From Baffinella frigidus (taxonomy: Eukaryota; Cryptophyceae; Cryptomonadales; Baffinellaceae), in the NCBI GenBank assembly GCA_026770585.1, contig MU646497.1, positions 238,886 through 251,612 on the forward strand: 12,727 bases of DNA. Reading direction: 5' to 3'. Below are positions 1 to 7,900 of this stretch, one piece after another. Numbering within the stretch: the stretch's first letter is position 1; each line of letters opens with the position of its first letter. The notes below the pieces were generated by a model. That model was not told where the DNA came from and ran no database searches. It worked only from the letters and a program-made list of their open reading frames with translations. Both the position numbers and the translations under genes were made by a program.

Positions 1-105
1 TGGGGTTTAGGGTTTGGGGTTTAGGGTTTGGGGTTTAGGGTTTAGGGTTTAGGGTTTAGGGTTTAGGGTTTAGGGTTTAGGGTTTAGGGTTTAGGGTTTT
101 GGGTG
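1..105 (+). repeat. Telomeric TTTAGGG heptamer array
   Basis: About fourteen heptamers are visible, mostly TTTAGGG with some TTTGGGG variants near the first bases. This is the plant, green-algal, dinoflagellate, chromerid and cryptophyte telomere type. The G-rich strand runs 5' to 3' into the window, the opposite of what a capped left chromosome end should show, where the plus strand should start with CCCTAAA. The block is therefore an interstitial or inverted telomeric tract, a fusion point, or an assembly join. Confidence 0.93.
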
Positions 106-162
106 GGAGACACAGGTAAGGTTTAGTGTTTCAGGTTTAGGGTTTAGGGGGGGAGACACACG
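101..162 (+). repeat. Degenerate telomere-associated duplication
   Basis: Telomeric heptamers decay here. The phrase GGTTTAGGGTTT plus a G-run plus GGGAGACACA occurs twice, ending near 114 and near 160, with a broken GGTTTAG stretch between. This looks like an old tandem duplication of the boundary between telomeric and unique sequence. No gene is present. Confidence 0.7.
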
Positions 163-233
163 TTCCTGGCGAGACCGGTTTATCCAGTTAAGTCAATTAT
201 CAAACAACACTCGAAGTAACTGTATCGTGCGCA

Positions 234-253
234 CAAGATGGGCCCATCTTGTT
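234..253. repeat. 20-bp perfect palindrome
   Basis: ACAAGATGGG followed directly by its reverse complement CCCATCTTGT forms a perfect 20-bp palindrome without a loop. It joins the 21-bp repeat at 216-236 to the exon-1-like fragment at 251-275. It may be a junction or a target of a small rearrangement. Function is unknown. Confidence 0.8.
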
Positions 254-275
254 CCTCTCATAGGATGGGAGACGA
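251..275 (+). pseudogene. Fragment of ARM-gene exon 1 boundary, copy 1
   Basis: These 25 bases are identical to 4864-4888. They contain the polypyrimidine stretch, the TCATAG acceptor, the ATG and the first codons (Met-Gly-Asp-Glu) of the armadillo gene that starts at 4878. The match stops after GACGA. The fragment is too short to encode anything and is read here as a fossil of a duplicated or transposed gene start. Confidence 0.75.
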
Positions 276-301
276 AAATCATCTCCTCCCCCTCCTGCCC
301 T

Positions 302-334
302 GTTCCTCTCATAGGAAGGGAGACGAGCGGCAGA
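302..334 (+). pseudogene. Fragment of ARM-gene exon 1 boundary, copy 2
   Basis: These 33 bases match 4864-4896 with one mismatch. The mismatch turns the ATG into AAG, so the start codon is lost, while the acceptor TCATAG and the codons for Gly-Asp-Glu-Arg-Gln remain. It lies 26 bases after copy 1. Two copies in tandem so close to the telomeric block suggest short patches copied by recombination or repair rather than a lost gene. Confidence 0.75.
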
Positions 335-352
335 TGGGCCCATGCAATGCAC

Positions 353-419
353 TACTGGCGGATGGTGCATTGCAATGCACCGTAACTGTATCGTGCGCAC
401 AATGCACCATCCGCCAGTA
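353..419. repeat. Stem-loop with 20-bp perfect arms
   Basis: Arms 353-372 and 400-419 are perfect reverse complements (TACTGGCGGATGGTGCATTG and its complement), with a 27-nt loop. The loop begins inside a smaller palindrome, GCATTGCAATGC. Such a structure could form a cruciform or, if transcribed, a short hairpin. It is likely the remains of a small inverted-repeat element. No TSD was found. Confidence 0.8.
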
Positions 420-444
420 AAAGGGCACCAACCTCTCTTTCTTA

Positions 445-500
445 CTTCCCTCCTGGCAACTGTGGATCGACCTTCCCTCCCTGTCAACCGTGGAGCGACC
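445..500 (+). repeat. Imperfect 28-bp tandem duplication
   Basis: CTTCCCTCCTGGCAACTGTG continuing to GATCGAC (445-471) is followed directly by a diverged second copy (472-500). Short open frames on the minus strand across this area contain repeated peptides only because the DNA is duplicated. The stretch 421-640 holds no other recognisable feature. Confidence 0.65.
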
Positions 501-642
501 AGGCCTGAACTTACTTGGACGGGCAGCGGTCCAGAAGAGAGAAAACGTCAGGCCCTTGGAGCCATTCGGAGAATGCAGCGATCGGACGGTAGCCGGTTGT
601 GAAGCTCTCAAGACAGCACGCTGGTTTTGGCACTGCTCGTCA

Positions 643-708
643 GTCCCGCCACTCTGCACGAACCCCTCTCAAAAAGTCCCGCCACTCTGCACGAACCCCT
701 CTCAAAAA
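643..708 (+). repeat. 33-bp perfect tandem duplication
   Basis: The unit GTCCCGCCACTCTGCACGAA plus CCCCTCTCAAAAA is present twice without any mismatch (643-675 and 676-708). Perfect identity implies a recent slippage or repair event. Confidence 0.9.
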
Positions 709-720
709 AGAATTGATTAA

Positions 721-766
721 AAGTTTTAGGAGGAAAATAAAGAAGTTTTAGGAGGAAAATAAAGAC
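721..766 (+). repeat. 23-bp perfect tandem duplication
   Basis: AAGTTTTAGGAGGAAAATAA plus AGA occurs twice in tandem (721-743 and 744-766). It lies only 12 bases after the 33-bp duplication, so two independent perfect duplications are adjacent. The AATAAA-like word inside is not accompanied by a gene end that I can identify. Confidence 0.88.
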
Positions 767-837
767 TTCTCCGGTGCTGCTCATTCCTGGTTGAGGCACC
801 ATCCCTTCTCTACAAAACCTGCCTGGTTCAGTCAAAG

Positions 838-1066
838 CAGATCCGTGCAGTACCAAAAACCCCGCAGGGGGTCTTGTGGCCATACTTGTCTTGTAATCAA
901 TAAATTCTCTCAAGGTAGACCCTCGCGTGACCCAAGTTTTCGTGAGGCTTCGATGCGTTGATCAGGGCAGGGTGCATGGAGGGGGAGGAGATGATTTATT
1001 GATTCCAAGACCAGCATGGCCACATTCTAAGACCCCCTCCGGGGGTTTTGGTACTACACGGATCTG
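838..1066. mobile_element. Inverted-repeat element of about 229 bp (MITE-like)
   Basis: The left arm 838-905 and the right arm 994-1066 are imperfect reverse complements of about 70 bp, starting CAGATCCGTG and ending in an ATAAAT/ATTTAT pair. Each carries a nested hairpin: the left one has CCCCGCAGGGGG, the right CCCCCTCCGGGGG. The 88-bp spacer has no open frame of note. Length, arms and lack of coding capacity fit a non-autonomous foldback or MITE. No target duplication is clear. The word GGATCTGGAGTTCT from the right boundary recurs at about 1099, so a partial second copy or a tandem duplication follows. Confidence 0.7.
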
Positions 1067-1153
1067 GAGTTCTCTCACGCACTACACGTACATCTACAAG
1101 GATCTGGAGTTCTTTCACACACTGCAAGGGAGGGTGCAGGACGGGCATTGACC

Positions 1154-1293
1154 TTATCCGGGGAAACCTATTTTTCTTTCATTTGAATCCAATGGAAATT
1201 ACTACACGAGTAATTTAACATTACTAATAAGAAAGAATTGTGTAGTAATTTTCATTGCCATCAGATGAAAGAAAAATAGGTTTCCCCGGATAA
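1154..1293. mobile_element. 140-bp MITE with 4-bp target duplication GACC
   Basis: The element starts TTATCCGGGGAAACC and ends with the reverse complement. The first 29 bases of each arm are perfect and the complementarity continues imperfectly to the centre, making the element almost one long hairpin. GACC at 1150-1153 is repeated at 1294-1297, a 4-bp target duplication. The core (ATTACTACAC, ATTACTAATAA, GTGTAGTAA) is shared with the elements near 7080 and 9107, although the ends differ. It has no coding capacity. A half copy lies at 7994-8043. Confidence 0.85.
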
Positions 1294-1413
1294 GACCTGT
1301 GCCCCCGGTCTGCCCGCGTCCGCACGGGAATCCGGCTGCCAACCACACACCACACACCGTGTGAGGTTCTGCTCGGTTTTGGGGGGCGCCTCGACACGAA
1401 CATAAGAGGGGGC

Positions 1414-1646
1414 ATCTGCACAATCTCACAATGGACATCTGCACAATCTCACAATGGATGATATCTGCACAATCTCACAATGAATGACAATGGATATCTG
1501 CACAATCTCACAATGGATGACAATGGGTATCTGCACAATCTCACAATTATCTGCACAATCTCACAATGGATGATATCTGCACAATCTCACAATAAATGAC
1601 AATGGATATCTGCACAATCTCACAATTATCTGCACAATCTCACAAT
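1414..1646 (+). repeat. Minisatellite, nine copies of a 19-bp core
   Basis: The core ATCTGCACAATCTCACAAT starts at 1414, 1437, 1463, 1496, 1529, 1549, 1575, 1608 and 1628. The spacers are short and drawn from the words GGATGAT, GAATGACAATGGAT and T, giving step sizes 23, 26, 33, 33, 20, 26, 33 and 20. The 26-33-20 pattern recurs, which indicates a higher-order repeat. It is not a CRISPR: spacers are 1-14 nt and related to each other. No product is expected. Confidence 0.92.
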
Positions 1647-1648
1647 GG

Positions 1649-1843
1649 ATGAAAGAGGCGGAATGGCTGACCGGCGTTGGACGTCGAGCTCTTGGCTTCA
1701 GAGGCCTCTGGAAGCGAGAGGAACAGGACGTCCACCTGCCCCGCGAGTTCCAAGGTCACACCGCGTACCTCATGCAGAGGGTGATTCTTCGGGGGTTGAG
1801 TGCGAGAGCGGAAGCGGACAGGAGGGAAGTAAATTGTGGATGA
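1649..1843 (+). CDS. Unrecognised 64-residue open frame (doubtful)
   Basis: This frame starts with ATG directly after the minisatellite and runs 64 codons. Its middle is rich in charged residues (WKREEQDVHLPREFQGH), unlike the proline and arginine runs of most GC-rich chance frames here, so part of it may be an exon remnant. An AG at about 1699 (GGCTTCAG) could act as an acceptor. I recognise no domain, and no neighbouring exon joins it convincingly. It may be chance. Another frame (1836-2081) and a third (1912-2349) overlap further downstream and are equally anonymous. Confidence 0.2.
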   Translation: MKEAEWLTGVGRRALGFRGLWKREEQDVHLPREFQGHTAYLMQRVILRGLSARAEADRREVNCG

Positions 1844-1846
1844 CAG

Positions 1847-2577
1847 CCGCAAGCGGATTTGGATGCTGGCGTTGGATGCTGGCTGGTGCGTTATTAGGTT
1901 CTTAGTACGGTGTGCGGGGATGCACCGTGGGGAAGGAGCCCTTTGTGAAGGACAAAGACGATCTCCACACATTATTAGGGCGATCGAAACGGACGGCTTC
2001 AATGCTGATCCCTGTCGGTTTGAAGATTACGGGCCCCCCGCTGTCTCCTCCTCGGCGGAGTGGCCCGCTGGCGCCAGCTGAGTGCGGGACCATCCGCGAG
2101 ATCGCGAGGATCAGCAGAAGCCCCCACTGCCCCGGGCGGAGAGAGCGGCCATGTGTCATCTTTTCTTGGTGGCCGTGGAGTTTGCGGCGCTTCTGCAACC
2201 GAGGCTGTTGTCGCTGCATGCTCCGGCCACCACCAGCGGAGGGTCGCCGCGCATCTACCTCCATCACTGCCCCACCTCCGGCCCCACCAATAACCCCCCC
2301 CCCTCCCCCCCGACTGTGCCAGCAGCCGCGCGGGCTGCCCTGGGACTAAAAACCCTGCCCCCTGTTTAGAAACTCGTCGAGTCCGCCTGTCATGTTCTGT
2401 CCATACGGCCAGGGAGCAGCAGAGTCCCGTGCGTATCCTCGACTTCGGCGCGCCGGTCTGAGGTCAAAATTATGCGCGGTTTCTCCGCAGGAGGCGAGCG
2501 TTTCACTTCTGACGCTCGCGTTGATCAAAGGCCGTTTCATCGAAAATCGGATATATTTGACCAGTTTATGGATTGTT
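1847..2577. other. GC-rich stretch without recognisable gene
   Basis: Several overlapping open frames of 77-145 codons exist on both strands, including plus 1912-2349 and minus 1902-2267. None shows a domain. The later parts are dominated by proline, serine and arginine from C-runs such as the one at 2295-2311. GGGCCCCCCG (2031-2040) and CTGTCTCCTCCTCGG follow a region around 1930-2030 that reads more like coding sequence (frame with KEPFVKDKDDLHTLLGR). I infer degraded coding DNA at most. Confidence 0.4.
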
Positions 2578-4787
2578 TTTTCAATTTCATTAGAAAACAG
2601 GGTCAAATTTGGTTCCGGAGCTCCTGAACCCTTTCTCAGAAAACGCCCGAAACGCCGTCAAGGCGTTGAGTGAGGGGCCCGGGGGGGCGGCGGTGTGGGG
2701 TTCCGAGGCCTTTGACACGCCAGAACACCTTGCACTAACCCCTCTGACGGCCTCGTGCAGCGGCACCACCCAGGCGGTGGCGCCCCGGACGCTCTCAACA
2801 CAGACCCAAGGCCATTTCTATTCTGGGGACTCGTGCGCTGGGGGGCGCTGGCGGGCAGCGAGCGCCGGAACCGAGGCCCACGACACGCCACAACCACTGG
2901 CACTAACCCATGGGTGGGCCTCGTGCACCTAGATTGCACCAGCGGTGGCGCTCCTCACACTCTGCGCCCAGAAACGAACATCTGACGTGAGCCAGCTGCG
3001 AGCGCAGGGCTGCCGGCTCAGGGAGCGCAGGTTTCTCGCAGCGCGGGCCCGTACGACTGCAGACGGCAGACCTTGGGGCACTCCAGGTGGGATGGCGTTG
3101 AAGCGGGGGGCTGGCGGCGGCGCAGCGGACCCCGGGACGGCTGGCGACGATTTCCCCTTGAGGGGTTGCGCGAAATGGTGGCTGAAGCAACGCCTCCTGG
3201 GCACAGATCTTGAGCTGGGGGACTCTAATCCTGCGCAACAGTCTAGGGGCACGATGTGGCGTGACTTTGTTTCACACGCGGCTCACGGGGGTGCAGGTTC
3301 GTGCGTCCTGGGGTGCAGCTTTGTGGCGAGGCAGAGATGGCGGCAAGTGCACTCACTCCCCCTCAGTACACCAGCGAAACAACTCTTGGCTGCACGGAAT
3401 TTTCTCCCCCCGCTCCCGCGCATGTGCAGTGTATGAACTTCTGCAAGAATGGAGAGTTTCTCCCCCATGGAGCCAGAGCTGTGGCGGAACGTACGTGCTC
3501 AAATCGCGTAAATTGGAGTTAACTTTGGCATAGATGAAGTGCTACGGACGGATTTTCGGCAAGAGCACACCGTTTTTTTGCTGTGAGCACTTGGTACAAG
3601 TGCCAGGTAGGTGAACGCCTATGAGGATGGTGAGGTTTTGCGGCCGGTGAGTAGCTGTACGCGCAGGGTTACTAAGTGCACGCTCAGATTGACTCGCAGT
3701 CAAACACTCCACTCCTGTCAGATTTCAATGGTGATCCGACCAAATAAAATTGACACCCTGCTGCGTACTGACCCAAAGTATGATGTCTCAAAGGTTCAGC
3801 ACGATGAGCCACCTGTAGCAACCCGTAGACGCCTCGATCGTGTGTGTTTGCCACGCTCAAGATGATCACGCGGGTCTCGCGTGCAGACATGACGGGGAGA
3901 GCGCAGTTCCGAGGACCAAGGGTCTGCAGGATTGCAAAGGATGTACGCGGGGGGACGCGCGTGAGCATTTCCTGGACGTCAGCTGCCAATTCGGGCGCCC
4001 AGGACTACACACTGATTGCAGGCAACTTGACGCGCCCCCAACAACCTTGAGAGACAAAGGACCCCGCGGCAGCCAAGAATTTCGCCCGCACGTGCACGTT
4101 CAGGTAGCCTTCGCAGTTGTGCAGCGCCCCGATACTGCTGAGTCTCGATAGTGCACTCAGTGCGCGTCCTCCTGCTGTTTCTGCGAATCAGCGCAGCCCC
4201 CAGTAACGAAAAACACTTGCCAGCCGTCCCGGGGCCCGCTGCGCCGCCGCCAGCCCCCCGCTTCAACGCCATCCCACCTGGAGTGCCCCGGAGTGTGCCG
4301 TCTGCGGTCGCACGGGCTCGCGCTGCGAGAAACCTGCGCCTCTTCAGCCGGCAGCCCTGCGCCAAAAGCTGAGCACTTCAGACAGTTGGTGGCTGGGCGA
4401 ATAGGTACCGGGGCGCCACCGCCTGGCTGGTCCAGCTGCACGAGTCCCACCCAGGGGTTAGTGCCAGCGGGTCTGACGTGCCGTGGGCCTCGGTTCCGGC
4501 GCTCGCTGCCCGCCAGCGCCCCCCAGCGCACGAGTCCCCAGAATAGAAATGGCCTTGGGTCTGTGTTGAGAGCGTCCGGGGCGCCACCGCCTGGGTGGTG
4601 CCGCTGCACGAGGCCGTCAGAGGGGTTAGTGCAAGGTGTTCTGGCGTGTCAAAGGCCTCGGAACCCCACACCGCCGCCCCCCAGGGCCCCTCACTCAACG
4701 CCTTGACGAGTGCAGGGCGTTTCGGGCGTTTTCTGAGAAAGGGTTCAGGAGCTCCGGAACCAAATTTGACCCTGTTTTCTGATTAAA
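2578..4787. mobile_element. Large foldback structure, arms of about 550 bp
   Basis: Left arm (about 2578-3145) and right arm (about 4219-4787) are reverse complements over nearly their whole length, with small indels and substitutions. Outer ends contain GAAAACAGGGTCAAATTTGG on the left and its complement on the right. Each arm includes two related subrepeats ending in GGTGGCGC (around 2703-2790 and 2873-2955 in the left arm). The spacer of about 1.07 kb has no recognisable transposase. This fits a foldback or long-TIR non-autonomous element, or an inverted segmental duplication. No target duplication could be fixed. It ends about 90 bp before exon 1 of the ARM gene and could influence its expression. 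Confidence 0.78.
3146..4218. other. Foldback spacer with no recognisable gene
   Basis: The stretch between the two arms is 1073 bases of mixed composition. The longest open frames (for instance plus 3210-3533 and minus 3684-3989) show no recognised motif, and most are interrupted or overlap on both strands. No transposase, integrase or polymerase motif was seen. If the structure is a transposon, it is not autonomous, or the gene has decayed beyond recognition by eye. Confidence 0.5.
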
Positions 4788-4801
4788 TTTGACCATCAAA
4801 T

Positions 4802-4827
4802 TCGGCCACTTTTACAAAAGTGGCCGA
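4802..4827. repeat. 12-bp perfect hairpin upstream of exon 1
   Basis: TCGGCCACTTTT, AC, AAAAGTGGCCGA: a perfect 12-bp stem with a 2-nt loop lies between the foldback end and the first ARM exon. It may be a separate tiny element or part of the 5' region of the gene. No TATA box was recognised between 4788 and 4877. Confidence 0.8.
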
Positions 4828-4877
4828 GTTTTGAATCGCAGATCTGAAATCGTTTGGGGCTTCGTTCCTCTCATAGG

Positions 4878-4988
4878 ATGGGAGACGAGCGGCAGAAGCT
4901 GACGGGTGTGATCGAAGACGACGCGCCATGGCTGGTCGGGACTATCCTTGGCCGCACGCCCGAGGAGATGGAGTTCGCTGCGAAGAAG
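4878..4988 (+). CDS. ARM gene exon 1
   Basis: It has 37 codons from ATG, starting MGDERQKLTG and ending EFAAKK before donor GTCATTTC. The segment APWLVGTILGRTPEE followed by EFAAKK is the first half of an ARM repeat. A good acceptor (CCTCTCATAG) lies one base before the ATG, so an upstream 5' UTR exon may splice here; if so, ATG is still the first codon. The same acceptor-plus-start segment is copied at 251-275 and 302-334. Confidence 0.78.
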
Positions 4989-7900
4989 GTCATTTCTTTT
5001 TCTTTGACCGTATCCCTTGGCCCTTTTCTCGGAAGGGGATGAAGCGGACTGGCTACGGGCCTGCAATGGAGAGGAACGCCGCGATTTCCCCCCAAGTTCT
5101 TTCAAGCTTCCCGACTTTCCAGTAGCAAGAGGTTGCACCGAACCTCTTTGCAACTCTCTTACAGCGCTTGGGTCTGACATCTGGTCTGGTTGGGTTCAGA
5201 TCTACGAGCTGTGCCAGCTGGGACCGGAGGAGCGGAAGGTGCTGCTGGACCACGGTGCCGTGCAGGTGCGCAAATGACCTCACTGCCCGGACTCCCCCAT
5301 CAAGCGATCATCAGGTGACGCGATGTAGATGTGTTTGACATTACCGCTGACACGCTCCCGCCCGGCAGGCGCTGTGCATCATGTGCACAAGAGAGTACGA
5401 GCCGCGGACGCAAAGTCGGGGAGCGCAGGCAATCGGCGCGCTGGCGTCCAACTTCACCCTGTGAGTCTCGTTCGCCACGACCTGCTCTGTGCGAACGACG
5501 GTGCTGCGGGCGTGCGGCAGAGGAGGCGTTGAGGGTGAACAGTGGATGGCGAATGTAGGAGAGGGAGGCTGGGAGGAGAAGCCACGCCAGGAATCAGGGT
5601 GTGCGGCAGAGCAGGAGGCGGGGAGGGTAGCGACGCTGGATGGATGAGGTAGGAGAGGGAGGCTGCGAAGAGAAGACACCACACGAAGCGCTGCGCCGCG
5701 CGGCACTGACACGCCACGTGCTGGATGGACTGACACGACGTGGGGGGGCAGGACTCTGGACGAGAGCAAGATCTACTTCTACGAAGCGGCGCAGGAGGAG
5801 GCGCTCGCGCAAGGCATCGTGCCCCTCCTGGCCCCCGCCCTCTCGTCGTGGCAGCCCGAGTCGCAGGCCGCGGCTGCTCAGGTCCAGCTGCGTGCCCCCG
5901 CGTGCGTGTCGTGTGTGCGTGTCAGGGTCTTGGGTGTAGGTTTTAGGGTTGGGGCGGTAGGGTATTGGGTCAACGGTCTGGGGTGTGGTGTTTGCGGGTT
6001 TGGGTTAGGGCTCTCTCTGCCATGCGCTCGTTGAGTGCGTCTTTGATGCGTCCCCTTACCATGATGCGTTCCCCTACCACTGATGGATGCGCTCCCCTAC
6101 ATGATGCGTGTTCCGAGTTTGTACCGGGAGGTCGCCAGTTTCCGGCGAGCACGGGCACACGTCGGGGGATCGGTAACACATCAAAAGGATCTCGCAATAA
6201 ATCTAGGATCTCGCAATAAATTTCGGGATTTTCGTGGGGTTCCAATACATTTCGTGATTGTTATTGGGGTCCAATACATTTCTGAAATGGCAGGCGCTGG
6301 CGAACGTGGCGTATCGGAATCCCTCGGTGAGAAAGGAGATGGCGCGCGTCGAGGTACTCTCTAACCTCCTTGGAGGGGGGGGGGAGAGAGAGGGAGCGAG
6401 AGGGGGGGGAGGGGGGGGAGCGAGAGCGAGAGAGAGCGAGAGCGACAGGGAGAGAGGGAGAGAGGGAGAGAGAGAGAACAGAGAGAGAGAGAGAACAGAG
6501 AGAGAGAGAACAGAGAGAGAGAGAGAACACAGAGAGAGAGAACATAGAGAGAGAACAACTCGTTTTCATGTCCTCCCTGTTAGTCTTGTAAACGGTGTGG
6601 GGTGTGGTGTTGCGCTGGCCAACGTGGCGTACCGGAACCCCTTGGTGAGAAAGGAGATCGCGCGTGTTGAGGTACTCTCTAACCTCCTCCCCCGTTTTCC
6701 GTTCCTCACTTCCTTTCCTCCATTCCCCTTTTCTCCCTTTTCACGCCCTCCCTGTTCTGTTCCTCCCTTTCCGTTTCCCCCATTTTCATTTCCTTCATTT
6801 GTCTTCCCCGCTTTCCCCTTCCCTGTCAACTTTAGATCACTTGCCCACAAAAACGCTAGGAATCCTAGCATTCGGTCCTTAATAAGGTTGCACATTTGCA
6901 CACTTTCTCAATTCGATTTTCCACCCGGGATGTATTCGGTGTTGGCACTTGGCACTTGCCACTAAGCGGATGGCCCCGGCAGTTTGAAGGTGTGCACATG
7001 TTTGCACACTTGAGTTCGAGTGATCCAGAGTGATTTAGAGATACACACATCATGGTCCGGAGATACACAAACTCAATTTGATGCGCAGAGTGCTTATAAT
7101 TTATAAACTTAATTTCAATGAAAATTACTACACGTGTGCTTTACTATTACTAATAAAGATCGTTCTGTGTAGTAAATTTCATTGAATCCAGTTTATAAAT
7201 TATAAGTGTTTGCGTCAGATGTGATGCTATGGATTTGATGGTGAGAGTGCACGGTGGCGGCAGGTGTGCCGACCTCTGGTGAATCTGGTGCACTCAGAGA
7301 ACCACGGGGTGCACACGGCCGCTCTCTGCGCCCTCCGCGCCTACGCTCTCGACGCCAGGTCCGTCTTTGCTAGTAAGATTTTTCTTTTTAGTTCGTGCTC
7401 TCATCTTGGTCCTTGCTTTCGTGGTTTTTGCTCTTGGTTTTTGCTCTCAAGAGGCGCGCCACGCGCAACAGCCATCCCTCCGCGCCCACGCTCTCGACGC
7501 CAGGCCTGGCGTCAAGAGCCGCATCTCCGCAGGGTGTGGGATTAGGTTCGCTGCAAGCACCCCCTCCTCTGCCGCGTGCCGTTCCTGTGGCGTGCATCAC
7601 ATGCAATTCCAAAGGATTCGACGCCAGGTCCCGTCTTTTCGCTTCTTCGTGCTTGCTCTCACGCCTAGAGACGATTGATCCTTCTGCTCGTCTTCGTTGT
7701 AGAACCACGGGGTGCACACGGCCGCACTCTGCACCCTCCGCGCCTACGCTCTTGACGCCAGGTCTGTCTTCTCTTCTTTCCACACAGCGGGCCACGAAGG
7801 GATTTTTGGGCTCTGAGAGCCCGAGTTTCCGTTACATTATCCGTACCCCCCCTATGTCCCTACGGATTGCCTACCGTAGGGTCCTAGGTCTTATCGCTTA

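Larger units (their letters stand above)
216..402 (+). repeat. Direct repeat pair, 21 bp
   Basis: An identical 21-mer beginning GTAACTGTATCGTGCGCACA lies at 216-236 and 382-402. The second copy sits in the loop and right arm of the stem-loop at 353-419. The pair brackets the two exon-1-like fragments at 251-275 and 302-334, so the bracketed segment could have been inserted or duplicated as a unit. Confidence 0.8.

Noticed and set aside
1414-1646. Possible CRISPR array
   Set aside because: Spacers are 1-14 nt and related to each other, the core is 19 nt, and the setting is eukaryotic. It is a minisatellite.
1649-1690. Similarity of the peptide at 1649 (EAEWLTGV) to the start of ARM exon 1 (ERQKLTGV)
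   Set aside because: Only LTGV and a few bases agree and the match does not extend. It is probably chance.
1640-2267. Minus-strand frames of about 120 codons (1640-2002 and 1902-2267)
   Set aside because: They overlap plus-strand frames of similar length, show no domain and have the composition of GC-rich chance frames.
2658-4706. Matching open frames in the two foldback arms (minus 2658-2939 and plus 4293-4706; plus 2945-3436 and minus 3979-4365)
   Set aside because: They encode the same peptides only because the arms are inverted copies. Composition is proline, arginine and glycine rich without motif.
6258-6965. A 235-codon open frame on the plus strand covering exon 5, the GA tract and the exon 5 copy
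   Set aside because: The middle is a low-complexity RERE repeat from a microsatellite and the 3' part is pyrimidine-rich intron. Only the two 60-nt exon pieces resemble protein.
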